The notes under the pieces: generated by a model
Databases searched by the model: none
The model's input: the letters and a program-made list of their open reading frames with translations, nothing else
Told to the model about the DNA's origin: nothing
Shown here: positions 31,801-41,945 of the stretch, piece by piece
Numbering within the stretch: position 1 is the stretch's first letter
Layout of the letters: every line of letters begins with the position of its first letter
Program-made: the position numbers and the translations under genes
Assembly: GCA_002989075.1 (NCBI GenBank)
Contig: PSQN01000004.1
Location: forward strand, 1,944,488 to 2,008,487
Source of the DNA: Arthonia radiata
Lineage: Eukaryota; Ascomycota; Arthoniomycetes; Arthoniales; Arthoniaceae
DNA: 64,000 nt
Direction: 5' to 3'

Positions 31801-32229
31801 ATCTCTAATCTAGCTAAAGCTGCAACAAGCTTGATACTGAGGGATGGTGTCGATCTGGAGGTTGATAGGCTCTTCAAACCCTCCATGAAGGACTATGACT
31901 TCGTTTTGCATCTAGCCAGCCGGAAACCCCCTCCCCAGAAAAGCAACCCAGACAAGGGCTACGACCCGGCTGTACTCATTTTGCAGGATTTGCAGACGAG
32001 CTATTCCGAGGCTGCGGTCTTTTTCGCTGACCTCAGTCAAGCGAACGTGATCGCGGGCATATGGCATCCGAGCACGACGCAGCGAGCTTGGAAAGCATCT
32101 TTGCCGTTCTCCTCTACTGTTGACGACACTGCTCACGGCCAAGCGAGCATTAACAGAGGTGCAACGCTGACTGAGATGGCCCGCCTTGGTAGAGAACTGA
32201 TAAGCTCTGTGACCATGAACGAGGGCTGA
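28894..32229 (+). CDS. UTP22: U3 snoRNP / pre-rRNA processing protein UTP22 (Nrap)
   Basis: An 1111-residue single-exon member of the Nrap family. In yeast Utp22 joins Rrp7 in the UTP-C complex of the small-subunit processome in the nucleolus and is needed for 18S rRNA maturation. The N-terminus has a nuclear-localisation-like KKRRLSPPED and an acidic tract. The body shows the inactive nucleotidyltransferase-like repeats of the family: RVDVAVLMPQTLFTAKDYLDYRYFHKRAFYLA, CIRILPHV, WMRQRGYNSSVTGGGFGGREWSSLVAMRL, FNDGSIREAVGW, LKLWFNVHLLHTHVSEELVDLIAAH, FLRSLFFLSRWDWQHEPLVVDFNG. The ATG in caagATGG is the first in frame; upstream only a TTG extends it. Confidence 0.95.
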   Translation: MDDRPLKKRRLSPPEDENPVDGNGDASNSDEASDGDQNSSDQDEHAFDVDGQARPGGHDEDVHPLAIHDSVRGIASKGISLQQASNSYEALDGFKLQVQELLRSMTPKFSASATHLEPMLKRVKNLIMSAETVGPFRAAKASVAFSKCHGVAVPFPDPQPAPDGNHQFSFLKPDTVQVIGDYVTRMAIKEDGLSRVDVAVLMPQTLFTAKDYLDYRYFHKRAFYLARLTATISEALNDEAQCKYALSDDNPLVPILLIEPIRGDKESPFARSRTCIRILPHVRDTLFAQDKLMPQSQCIRDLKPAPTPFYNASLAQDTATLSLQKLFDEVVETCDGFRDACKLGLIWMRQRGYNSSVTGGGFGGREWSSLVAMRLRDSKFMGLPLLTPSLDGVQLFKATLQMLAMHDLVKKPLGLNNPSEQLNATGPVLFSSSLNLNVLFRMTVWSYDRLRLDAQISLRVLNKSAPNAFECCFIYRVDEPLLRYDYAATIPTAAVEPRVFVRSDEPKSIFKLRRLHQVFGKGLADRKAELFLTAPEAAPWKIRQAQASLDKDAKVTVKIKTTPATLSRKVDRGPLTEDAEATAAFRNLWGNKAELRRFNDGSIREAVGWTAREPRKLLHQIMSHLLSIHFTALAARELMLTGNEFDQATDNFDSSLTAFDPAMAMFETLQSDIRSLEELPLQIRQIRPASSTLCFTSRTIPSPSHSHSFNPIDVTVQFEGSGRWPDDLTAVQMTKVAFLLSMSELLRASSSKGSTRIGVENQSSQILNRCFLAVEYPQGMVFHVRIHNEREQALLERQLKNRMLSPKEREETAAALASYKRTFERRPAHVSAMQVLVRRHPVLSPAARLLKLWFNVHLLHTHVSEELVDLIAAHAFVNPYPWSAPTTAMTGFLRSLFFLSRWDWQHEPLVVDFNGDISKENRDTVQTRFEAWRKIDPAMNRVVLFAAANSDTDGTTWTEYVPSKVIAGRISNLAKAATSLILRDGVDLEVDRLFKPSMKDYDFVLHLASRKPPPQKSNPDKGYDPAVLILQDLQTSYSEAAVFFADLSQANVIAGIWHPSTTQRAWKASLPFSSTVDDTAHGQASINRGATLTEMARLGRELISSVTMNEG

Positions 32230-33334
32230 TCCAGTCAATGTCAAGTGTGTTTAACTTGCTTTAATGCATTTGAGCTGAAGTACGCCCGATTAATCGAACA
32301 TAGATTCGATGCTATAATGCCACCTTGCCACGGTGCTCACGATACCAAGGAATGCTTACTTTACATGCATGAATGGCCTTCCTGTAATCCCGCACTCAGT
32401 TGAATCCCGGCGGACTCCGAAGCTTTTGCGCTTAGCTGTCCGAAGGCTGGGGTGCCAACAAAGACCAAGCTTATTAACATCGCATGGCACAACACTTTGG
32501 CAAAGTCGACCTGCTTCCGAGAGTTGAAGATGACTGCGTACAGGTGAGCGTGGCAACAAATGGCGTAGAGCGAAGCCAGCTTTGCACGAGTTGGGACAAG
32601 TGAGAATGGCGCGGTGCATGCTGAGGGCGAGGGTGTCATTTCTTGATACATGAGTGTAAGACTCTACTGTCGCGCTTGCCCTGGTGTCCAGCCTCAGGGT
32701 GACGGAGGGAAAGCGTGGTTTGCTTGCAAGGCCGGCAAAGGGGCTCAAGTAGTATCACTTGTTCTGCGAGACCGTTGCTCGGACGAGTGCAAAATTTCCT
32801 CATATCTCATGCAGCACTGAGGGCACCTGCAGAAAAATATAGAAGCCGGTATCGGACCGGGGGCCTCGTTATAAGTCAGCGAGAAACCACTAGAGCTATA
32901 GCAATCATGAAGTAAAAGAGTGCTTAGTGCCCGTATCGACACGATACCCTGAATCTGATTATTCGCGTTCCAGAGTCTGCTTCTCGAATACACGCAAATC
33001 CGACTAGTAGACACATTGATTGAATCTCGAACAGAAAGCAAGCAGTAAATAATGAAAATACTGGCATGGCTAGGACACGGTAGCTTCTAGTGTCGATATA
33101 GCGGGATGCAGCATATTAACATATACTGCTGGCCTACGACGCGATACTAGACAGTCCAAGCCTTTCCACGTAGCTAGATCCGCCCTAAAATTGTCGAGAG
33201 TGAGACCCAGAAGCTGGGGCAGCAGAAGTTTGTCAATGCGAACAGCGCTGGTAAGTGTGTGTGGGCTCCGCCATCTGCTGTTTTGAAGGTCAAGGATGTT
33301 TCGATTGTCTGGCTTGACATCCATCGTTCCAACT
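32230..33334. other. convergent gene-free stretch
   Basis: About 1.1 kb between the convergent stops of UTP22 and the cystathionine gamma-synthase gene, longer than its neighbours. Only short frames in several directions are present. I found no tRNA-like or repeat structure. Confidence 0.5.
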
Positions 33335-35220
33335 TTATCTATTTTCATACCTCGCATCTAACGCTTTTAAAGTAACTCGCAACCCTTCCAAAAGCCGCTC
33401 TTTTTCTTCCAGTCCTACGCTGAAGCGAATCAGCGCGGCCGGCACACCCAAGCTTTCTGCCCACTCCAGCTCGCCGTAATGCGCGAGCAAGACAAACGGA
33501 CTCGCAAGGGTGAAGTTCGTGCCAAGGCTGGGACCCTTTGCCATTTCGAGCGCGTCGTAGAAAGCAGCAGCATCTTCTTGGCTGTGGAACGTAGCGCTGA
33601 GTAGACCGCCGTAACCTCCCTTTTCCGTTCGACAGGCGTCGTAGTTGGGTCGGGTATTAGACGTAGTGGGATAATAGACGTCCTTGACATGCGGATGTGA
33701 AGATAAGAGCGACACGATGGCTTCTGCATTTTCATTGATGCGAGCGATGCGGCTGATGAAGTCCCGACTGTTCCGCTCAAGGAATATCGCGTCCTCGGGC
33801 CAGTACGTATCTTGGTATTCACGGTCCCAAGCTCCTTTCAGCCTGCGGTAATGCGGAGAGCTAGGATTGAGTATGGCGGCACCGCCCATGACGTTCGAGT
33901 CGCCCGAAAAAATCTTCGTGAGAGACGAGACCAGGACATCAACGTATGGAAGAATGTGGACGTTGAGGAAGTTGCCAATCGTTTCATCAACGACCACCAG
34001 AAAAGCATAGGTGTGGGCCAGGTCGCGGATTCTTCGGATATCGGGCGTTCGCAGTAATGGATTGGATGGAAATTCACAGAACAACGCCAGGAAGCGCTCG
34101 CCGGACTTCAAGCGCCGTTCGAGGTCGTCTAGGTCTGCGGCGTCCCCTGTGCCGTAGAACAAGCATCCACTGGGATTAAACTTTTCCAAAACTTTCAAGG
34201 TATCGATATACGGGAAGCCATAACAGATGGCTTGCTGCTGTTGGGCGGCGTCCAAGTCAGCAGCCGCCATGATGGTTTGATGGGCGTTGAAGATAGCGTT
34301 CATGCCGCCTGGGTAGAGATACACATCGGATATTGACAAAGTCGAGCGGTGGTCTGAAGGCTGCTCATCCAGATTGATGGGCTCATTCAAGGACTTTGGC
34401 AAATCGACCGTAGAAGTCAAAGACCCTGCAATCCGCCGACGAATGGCAATCTTAGCCTTGTCTGTCATCTCCAGATTCAGATTACGGCCGTATCGCTCCT
34501 CCACGAAGCGCACTTGCTCGCCTTGATCTTGTCTTCCATTTACTCCATTGACATCTACCTCTTGCAGCACAGTATTAAGTGCGCCACCCATGTCGCTCGA
34601 TGCCTGCCTTCTGTACCGCTTGGGCCCTTTGCATGCGCTTGACATATCCTCGGTCTGGGTCTTGCTCAAAAGCGCCCCTTCCTCCATCATTTTCCTGCAG
34701 TAATCAGCTCGTCGGCCTGAAATGCCTTCACCAGTATGTTGCCAAAATGTTTTCGCTAGCTTGGCGCATTGCTTCGGATACAGCGCCGCGGAGAGTTGCA
34801 GTACTCGCGCAGCAGCATCGTCCGTCACACCCGGTGCTGGCACGAACTCCAAGATCCTGATTGCAACTGCGTCTTGCGAGCTTCCCTGCTTTCTCACAAA
34901 GTCGCGGAATCTCGATGCTGCTCCAGGGCAAGGGAACAGTATAGCTGCTTCGGTGGGGCGTCCATGGCGCTGCAGGATCAAGTCCGCGAGCGCAATGATG
35001 GGCTTCTGGACAAAGAAGCGGGGGTAACCGGTCTGCATCTTGGAGACAACCCAGTGCTCGCCCTCCTCGTAGCCGACATTTGCGCGCCATGTTGGCAGAG
35101 AGACGCTGACTGCCTATGGGTTAGATCAGTCATTGCGCAATTGACTCTGGTACATGGTAAACGCACATGCGGCATGTCCGCCGGTATGGGCTGGCCCAAA
35201 GTCGCTTCTGCCAACGACAT
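33335..35220 (-). CDS. STR2: cystathionine gamma-synthase (PLP enzyme)
   Basis: A Cys/Met-metabolism PLP enzyme making cystathionine from an activated homoserine and cysteine, the forward transsulfuration step toward methionine. Exons 35167-35220 and 33335-35113 flank a 53-nt intron (donor GTGCGT, acceptor CCATAG); splicing yields [25 protein letters not shown], the conserved fungal N-terminus. The product is 610 residues, as usual for fungal STR2. The PLP lysine is at about residue 418 in VLVSSLTKIFSGDSN, preceded by FLVVVDETIGNF and followed by VMGGAAILNP. Other hallmarks are YLYPGGMNAIF, YGFPYIDTLKVLEKF and ALFCEFPSNPLL. A fungal-specific N-terminal extension precedes the fold. It is divergent from the UCH37-type gene. 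Confidence 0.93.
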
Positions 35221-35306
35221 GATTGCAACTAAGACGAAACTCCTCTGCCAACGTAAAACAATCGACAGGATAGGGAAAAAGAATTCATCGATGTCGGACC
35301 GGTATG

Positions 35307-35331
35307 GCTAGCGTGAGTCGTATACGCTAGC
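35307..35331. repeat. perfect 8-bp inverted repeat
   Basis: Arms GCTAGCGT and ACGCTAGC around 9 bases, in the STR2/UCH divergent promoter, about 90 bp upstream of STR2. It could be a dimer-binding operator; the arms match no site I know. Confidence 0.5.
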
Positions 35332-35607
35332 GATCTCTAGCGTGGGTTAGCTCCCGTGGCGCATGTACCAGCCATCCCGATTATCGATCAGTGTCAAGCG
35401 TGATGTGCTTCCAAAGTGATGGCAATAGGCATCAGGTGAGGCAAAGGAAGGTTATGATGGCACTGGTTGCCTCTACAGCGGTCGAGCAAACATCTGCGCG
35501 TTCACATCTGCCTTGCGATCTTTTTTGCCATCTACATCCGTCGCAACTATCATACAGCCAACATCTATTGCTGACGGCCGGAAGAAAAACTCGGATCGCT
35601 TCTACAT

Positions 35608-35628
35608 ACGCGTCTCCAACCAACGCGT
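35608..35628 (+). promoter_or_regulatory. paired ACGCGT boxes upstream of the UCH37-type gene
   Basis: ACGCGT at 35608-35613 and 35623-35628, starting 15 bp apart, 40-60 bp before the start codon at 35667. Potential MBF sites; their closeness to the start means they may lie in the transcribed leader. Confidence 0.35.
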
Positions 35629-35666
35629 AGCACTAATCGTGACAATTCAACTTCACCAGTTGAGAC

Positions 35667-37250
35667 ATGGCTCAGGATGAGGATAGCGCGGTTGTCCAGG
35701 CGCACGCAGAGAACATGTTCCAGCCACAGCTCAACGGCGACGCCAAAGTGTCTGGGGTGAACGGCGGTGAAACCCCATCAGACCACAAAGACAAAGCAGA
35801 AGAGCCCGCGCCTCATAATGGAGCCAATGGCACAAAGCGCAAGTCCGAAGACCGCGATGAGGATCCGATCACCGATGCACCGCTCAATAAAAGCCCAAAG
35901 CTACAGAATGCCGAGCACGCGGAGACCAGCGTCAAAGCATCTTTAGATACCGAGATCAATAATTCTGACCGCTATTGGAATCGCGATCCACTCTCCCCCC
36001 TTCGCGACGACGACAAACAGCGCTGGCCCGGGTTTCGCGAGATCGAGACTGATCCCGAAGCTTTCGAGTCCATGCTGCGCATGCTCGGCGCGCGGGGACT
36101 CGCTGTTCGACACGTATTTGGCTTGGATATCGACGACCTACTCACGCTGCCTCAGCCTATTGTGGGCTTCCTCTTCTGCTTTCGCCATCGTGGCGACGAC
36201 GAGACGAATCAGATCGACAGCTGCCCTGATGACATTTGGTTTGCGAATCAAACGCACCGCTGGCTGTGTGGGTCCAACTCACTGATCAATATCATTTTCA
36301 ACATCCCGCATTTGACGTTGGGCGAACACCTGGAGGCGTTTAAGGAGTTCACGAGAAACTTCACGCCGGCACAACGAGGTGAAGCTGTGGGGAATTACGA
36401 CTTTTTGAGGCAGGTGCACAACTCCTGCCTAAGGAAAATGGAAATCTTGCTTGGCGATGTTGCACTCATGGAGGAGTACAGCAACCGGAAGCCAACAAAA
36501 AAGGCACCAACAGCTGAGGAGAAGCCTTCGACGCCGTCCAAGGGGAAAGGCAAAGGGAAGATTAAGGCCAAGCCCAAGCAAAAGAAGAAGGTCGTCAATG
36601 AGGATGCTGTAGATGATGACGCCGCCTACCATTATGCCGCCTATCTGCCCATTCAAGGAAACATCTGGAAACTCGATGGTCTTGACCGACAGCCATCCAA
36701 ACTTGATCAATGTGACAGCAACACTTGGCTTGCGGTCACCGCAAAGATCCTGTTCGACCGCATCAGTGAGGTCGACGACGAGGCCGGCTACAGCATCCTA
36801 GCCATCTGTCGTGAAGACGACAAACTCAAAAGCTTACAAACGGAGCTTGCAGGTACGATCTCCATGCTGTCATTCATTCACGACACTTTGTCAACATCTC
36901 CAGAACCGCATGGTGAGCAAAAGAGAGCGCCGACTTCCGGGATTAGGGCTCCACACAAGGAGCTTGGAATCACGCAGCACGACCTCGACGAGGCTGCTGA
37001 CGTTCCAGCAGAGGTCATGAAAGCCGTCACCGACAGCGACTGGAGTAGGCTTCGAGCTGTGCGCGATGAGGTCATGGTGGATCAGAACCAACTGGTAAAC
37101 GAAGTAAGAAGGGAGCAAAAGTCGTTCAGTGAGGATGAGGAGAAGATGCGTCTTACCCGGCATGACTACGAGCCGCTGATACGCACATGGTTGGAGATGC
37201 TGGGCAATAAGGAGGGCATCATTCGAGAGATAGTGGAGTCTTTGAACTAA
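35667..37250 (+). CDS. UCH2: ubiquitin C-terminal hydrolase, UCH37/UCHL5 type
   Basis: A 527-residue cysteine deubiquitinase (peptidase family C12). The catalytic residues are readable: oxyanion Gln195 and nucleophile Cys201 (ANQTHRWLCGSNSL), His322 (AYHYAAYLPI) and Asp337 (WKLDGLD). The Gln-to-Cys spacing (6) and His-to-Asp spacing (15) are those of UCHL5, while Cys-to-His is about 45 residues longer because of a Lys/Gly-rich insertion (KGKGKGKIKAKPKQKKK). A disordered acidic N-terminus of about 115 residues precedes the domain. The C-terminus, TRHDYEPLIRTWLEMLGNKEGI, resembles the UCH37-like (ULD) tail that binds the proteasome receptor Rpn13 or, in INO80, its DEUBAD partner. Fission yeast uch2 is the nearest named fungal relative. 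Confidence 0.9.
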   Translation: MAQDEDSAVVQAHAENMFQPQLNGDAKVSGVNGGETPSDHKDKAEEPAPHNGANGTKRKSEDRDEDPITDAPLNKSPKLQNAEHAETSVKASLDTEINNSDRYWNRDPLSPLRDDDKQRWPGFREIETDPEAFESMLRMLGARGLAVRHVFGLDIDDLLTLPQPIVGFLFCFRHRGDDETNQIDSCPDDIWFANQTHRWLCGSNSLINIIFNIPHLTLGEHLEAFKEFTRNFTPAQRGEAVGNYDFLRQVHNSCLRKMEILLGDVALMEEYSNRKPTKKAPTAEEKPSTPSKGKGKGKIKAKPKQKKKVVNEDAVDDDAAYHYAAYLPIQGNIWKLDGLDRQPSKLDQCDSNTWLAVTAKILFDRISEVDDEAGYSILAICREDDKLKSLQTELAGTISMLSFIHDTLSTSPEPHGEQKRAPTSGIRAPHKELGITQHDLDEAADVPAEVMKAVTDSDWSRLRAVRDEVMVDQNQLVNEVRREQKSFSEDEEKMRLTRHDYEPLIRTWLEMLGNKEGIIREIVESLN

Positions 37251-37973
37251 CAGGTGCAAAAGCAGGAATAAAATCCATCAGCGGAGCTTTGGAGTTCGTG
37301 AACTGCATCTGCATTGCATCTGAAATTAGGAACCAAGAGTGATACCCATGGGCATGAAGTTTGCCGGCGTTGTTGAGAAACGTCATTGCACATGATAGGA
37401 CATTATGGATGGGCGACAGCAGGCATTGGCTTTAGCAACCACGACAGTGATGACTGCATGCTTCAGCAGATTACCCAACTGGCTTTAGAGCTTCCAAGCA
37501 GGTGTAAATTGATGCCGTGAAAATGGAAGCAGACCTGACCTGGATGTCAAACAGCTCGTGTACGTTCACCAAGTTCCCATGCTATGACATATTCTTATAA
37601 TAATGCCTCGCTAATAGCAAGACATCCTGCTCGCCGTGCCATTTGGAAGACCACATGGCTCGTATGTTCTCGAGGGGTGTTGCGATCTTCAAGGGAATTT
37701 ATTGATAAACAGAGCTTTGGTTGTCAGGGCTTGGTAAACATGCGGTAGCGGAGTTATTGAAGTCGTTCGAGAAAGATGCACAGCAGGCTCCACGTGTGTT
37801 CTCAAGGGTACATGTCTGGCAATATTAACCTGGCACCTTGGAGGAGAAGCCGAGGCTCTTAGGTTTGATACGTCCTGCCGATGTACAGCCAAAATGGCGT
37901 CGTCACCCGTAGCATGCTCGAATCAGCCGCAAGACTGCTGCCGACGCCCAAACGCCACGCGCGTAGGATTGTA
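37251..37973. other. convergent gene-free stretch
   Basis: About 720 bases between the stops of the UCH37-type gene and SMC6. No gene or RNA is supported. Confidence 0.5.
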
Positions 37974-40900
37974 TCATGCGCCAGGCAAATTCAAAGTCGT
38001 CTGTCCACGCTCTGGATCATTCAGCCTGTTGATCTTGACGTCGTTCCCATACTCTACGCCACCCATCGCCTGCGGCGTGATCAGGATGAACTGCCTGCCC
38101 ACAGACTGCCTCGCACTCTGAATCATTAGCCGCATGCTCATGTCTCGATTGACGGAGTCCATGAAGACGTCGAATTCATCGAGGCAGCGTATTGGGCTAC
38201 CCATGGCCTCCCACAACGCCAACAGCATGCAGACGGTGCTGAAGCTCTTCTCACCTCCACTCAGTGTCTTTGTCTGCCGCCCCTCGGAGTTGCGCGATCG
38301 TTTGGTATCTGGATTCACGTCGAGGGTCAAGGTCTTTTTTTTGTGATTGATCGTCATTTTGCCGACGAACCCTCTCTCTTTCATCAGGCTCGCAAACTCT
38401 AGTCGCGCACGCACTGTGATGTTGTCGCGAAAGTGCTTCCAGACCGCTGTACGGTCGCGCAATGTCATCGTCAGCGAGTGCATCAGATCCATTGTCATCC
38501 TGAACTGCTTTTCGGCTTCCAGCAATTTCTTCTTGGCCTCTAGATACGCCAAGTGGACTTGCTCTTTGTTGCCGCCGGCTTGCTCGTCATGACGATCTAT
38601 CTCCTTATTCAGCATGTCCATCTTCTTCTCGATCTTTTCGTAATCCATGCCCTCATCGACAGGCACGCGTGCGCAAATCTCTGCGGCAGATCTTGTGAAC
38701 TCTTCAACGCGGCCTGCCTGATCATCGCGATCCCGTTCGGCACGCTCGACGTCTCTCCCACAATCTATGCGCAAATGATCTGCCTCGTTCTTTTCTTTCA
38801 GTGCGCGTGTGCGGTTGCTGCGATACTTTTCGATATTCTTTTCAGCCTCAGCTATGGCAGATTCCCTGCCATTGAGCTGCAAGATCAACTGATCGAGAAC
38901 GCGCTTGTTGTCACGATTCTGAAGAGCGGTGTCTTCTTTTTCTTGCGTAGCTGCGTCGAGCTGCTGCTTCAAGTGTTCGACTTGCTCCTTGTGCTCATCG
39001 AACTGTTGCTTTAAGCCATCGAGCGCACCATCTTGTGGCTGCATGGCTTCTAGTTCACCCTTCAACTCGGCAATGCGATCTTCGGTCCGCTGACCGCGAA
39101 GACGCAAGTCTTGACCCCGTCTTTTATGCTGTTGCAGAGCTTGTGCAGCCGACTTGACAGCTTCCATGCACTCTCTCTTGTGCTGCTCGGCTTCATAAAG
39201 CTCGTCCTTCAATGCTTGTACAGTGTCTTGCTGTGAACGTATGGCGGCTTCGTCGTCAGTCTTCATGCGTAAGCGCTTTGTCCACGGATCAACAGGCTCC
39301 ATTCTCTGACCGCTCCGCCCTTGCTGAAAGCGAAATCCTCGGCCACGCTGCCGAGGATGAGGGCACATGATAGCTTTGCAAAAGTTGGGTAGCCCATGCT
39401 CGGACAGTTGAATTGCTTCGTCTTGAGTCTCGACCAGGATCGTCTGCTCGATTGAGGAGTTGATCACGAGCTGGTTTAGGACCAGCTCATTGTCTATGTC
39501 AAGCACACGAAGGATAGTATTGAAGCGCTGGTCTGGCTCTTTCAGAGATGAGATGCGGAAGTCGGCGTTTGCCACCAGTACGTGGGATGGGCATTTCAAT
39601 CTGGCCAGAAGATCTGACAACCGCTTTTGGTCCTGCCGATTCGTGACGATGAAGTTGTCGAGCTGGTTACCAAACGTTTTTTCAATCATGTTCTGCCAAT
39701 TAGGCTGCTTGTTGCGAACGTGGAAGGCGAGGGGACCGATTGGCTTGCGACTAAACCCAGAATCCTGTTCGATTGCCTTCAGCACATTACGCATGCTCTG
39801 GTGAAATGCTGCCAGTTGGTCGCGACTGTCGGTTTGCATCTCTCGCAATTGCTTTTGAGCTTCACTAACGGCGGCTTGCTTCCTTCTTTCTTGCGTACTG
39901 GAGCTGCCCTGTTTTTCCTGGGCGGTTCTGTGGTCGTTTTCTAGTTGCTGCAAAGACGAATCGTGCTCGCGCTGTTGCTCACGATTGCTCTCAACGGTTT
40001 GCTCTTTTTCGCGAATCTCGTTGCGCTTCTCGTTTTCGCGACCATCACTGCGGTCAGAAAGACGCTGATATTCTGCTTCGATGGCTTTCTCGGTCTCGGT
40101 CATGCGCTTGCGTTCGCTGTCGAGTGTGCCCTTGATCTCACGTAACGTCGTGTTCGCATCAGCAATTTCTTTCTTGACTGCCTCAAATTTCTCCTTGGCC
40201 TCACGGTGGCTTTCATCCAAGGGGCTTTTGTCCTGCTTGAGCTCTTGAACTCCTCGTTCGGCTTCCTCAGCGACCTGCTCAGCTTGAGCAAATCGAGCTT
40301 CGGTGTTGTGGAATGCTTCTTGTGCGCGCCGTACGCGCTCCTGCTGCTCCTCGATCGCCTCTTCGAATTGCTCAAGCCCGCGCTCTTCTCCTTCTACCTG
40401 CGCCCAAGCTGCTTGGCGACTGTACTTTCGGATCTTGTCACGAACACTCTCCGACTTCTGCGAGCGTTGCAACTTCTTCTTTGCTTCGCCGTACTTCCCT
40501 TTCAGTGCCTGGCAATCGTCTTTGGTCGTGATCAAAGAATGCTCGGCGTTGTCAAGTTGTTCGCCCAAGACGCTGTAGTCGTTGTCCAACTGCTCTAGCT
40601 GCACGCCCTTCATGAAAAAGCGGTACTTGTCGGCGTTGGATGAGTTGTTCAGAAATTGTCGGGCTTGGTCCTGAGTCAGTACATTCACGGGGTTATCGAG
40701 TTGAAGAGCGAAGAAATCCGTGATTTCGTCCAGCTCCGTACGCTTGGTGCTTATGATGCTCTTGCCATCTTTGCTCTTGATTTTGAAGCCACTCCCGCCA
40801 TGAATATTGAAATGTCGCTCAACAACAATACAATCGCCATAGAGATCTCGCTTGTAGGCAGCCATCCCTTGATTCTTGATCTTCACGGTCAAGATCGCAG

Positions 40901-41553
40901 TCCTGCATTGCTGTTAGTACGTCTCCACTCTTGATATCAGACACTTTTCTCACTCCGCGCCTTCTCTGACAAAGCTCTTCAAACTCTGTCCACGGTTCGT
41001 CGATGTGGCTTTGCCGCCCAGACACAGAGTGATGGCTGTCAGCACCGCGCTTTTGCCGCTGCCGTTATGACCGATGATGAAGTTTATCAGCGGACCAAAG
41101 TCGACGTCAAGCTTGCGGTGGCACATGAAGTTCTGGCACGTCACTGATTGAAGAATGCCGCAGTCTGCTGCCTGATTTTCGACGTTCTGCTGGTCCTCTT
41201 TGCGACGCATATACTCTTTGGCGGCTTCGTCAAGGAGCTCAGCGTCTTCGTCGCTGTCGACCTCAGGCTCCTCATCGCGCGCATCGGTGTAATTCTGCAA
41301 GATGTTGCCTGACGGCTCATACTGGGTGGAGGCGAAATCGGCTTCGCTGAAAGCGGTGCTCTCACGAGATCGACTGTCTTCGGACAGTACAGAAGAGAGT
41401 CTTGGTCGTTTGCTCTGTAGTGGAGGTTATTAGGGGTTGTTGCGCCTACGGCGCATGACAGGTACGCACCTGGGCAGCAGCACGAAGGTCGGAGGAAGCG
41501 CTCTCAAGGACCTCAGTCCGTAGATCACGAGATTTGCGTTTCATGGAAGGCAT
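37974..41553 (-). CDS. SMC6: structural maintenance of chromosomes protein SMC6
   Basis: ATPase arm of the SMC5/6 complex, which compacts DNA and resolves recombination intermediates. Exons 41470-41553, 40954-41414 and 37974-40902 give 1157 residues. Introns are 55 nt (donor GTGCGT, acceptor TACAG) and 51 nt (donor GTGAGA, acceptor ATGCAG); the second join reads [18 protein letters not shown]. The Walker A motif is at about residues 143-150 (GHNGSGKSA) after [20 protein letters not shown]. Then come [21 protein letters not shown], the first coiled coil, the hinge ([31 protein letters not shown]), the second coiled coil, the ABC signature [12 protein letters not shown] and Walker [13 protein letters not shown]. 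The start is gacgATGCC. It is divergent from SRO7 with two ACGCGT boxes in the shared promoter. Confidence 0.97.
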
Positions 41554-41945
41554 CGTCACTCGTCACGCACTGTGCTCAGAAGAGCGCTTGGTGGTGAAGG
41601 ACTTGCGATAGTCGAAGAAGAGTCGACGCGTCTGAGAGTGGAAGACGCGTCTCGGAAACTGGTTATCATAGCCTACCTGATTGGGTAGGATGCAATCGGT
41701 CTCCGCTGACATCGCCGTTCGTAGCCAAAGTCGAGTTCGACCTATGTTCTTCATGACTATCTGCAGCATTGGCTCATCTTGCCGGGCACATCAGCACGTG
41801 TGTCCTGTGTGGCCGTAGTGTCCGAAGCCTGACTGCCCGGGACTTGCGGATCTCTTACGAGCATTTGACCAGATGGCCAGTTGTCCCTCCTCGAGATATC
41901 GGGTCTGACTTTGATAGCGTCTTGACAAGCTACGACAGCAACAAA
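41554..41945. promoter_or_regulatory. divergent promoter of SMC6 and SRO7
   Basis: A 392-bp head-to-head region with no gene. Its notable content is a repeated GACGCGTCT element (see 41625-41652) close to SMC6. Confidence 0.4.
41625..41652. promoter_or_regulatory. paired MluI cell-cycle boxes upstream of SMC6
   Basis: GACGCGTCT occurs twice, at 41625-41633 and 41644-41652; the ACGCGT cores start 19 bp apart, 73-97 bp upstream of the SMC6 start codon. Spacing is identical to the pair upstream of PCP1. MBF control at G1/S would suit an S-phase chromosome gene. Confidence 0.5.

Larger units (their letters stand above)
35221..35666. promoter_or_regulatory. divergent promoter of STR2 and the UCH37-type gene
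   Basis: A 446-bp head-to-head promoter region. It contains an 8-bp perfect inverted repeat, GCTAGCGT at 35307-35314 and ACGCTAGC at 35324-35331 (9-bp spacer), and two ACGCGT hexamers near the plus-strand gene. No CACGTG site was seen, though methionine genes often carry one. Confidence 0.4.
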
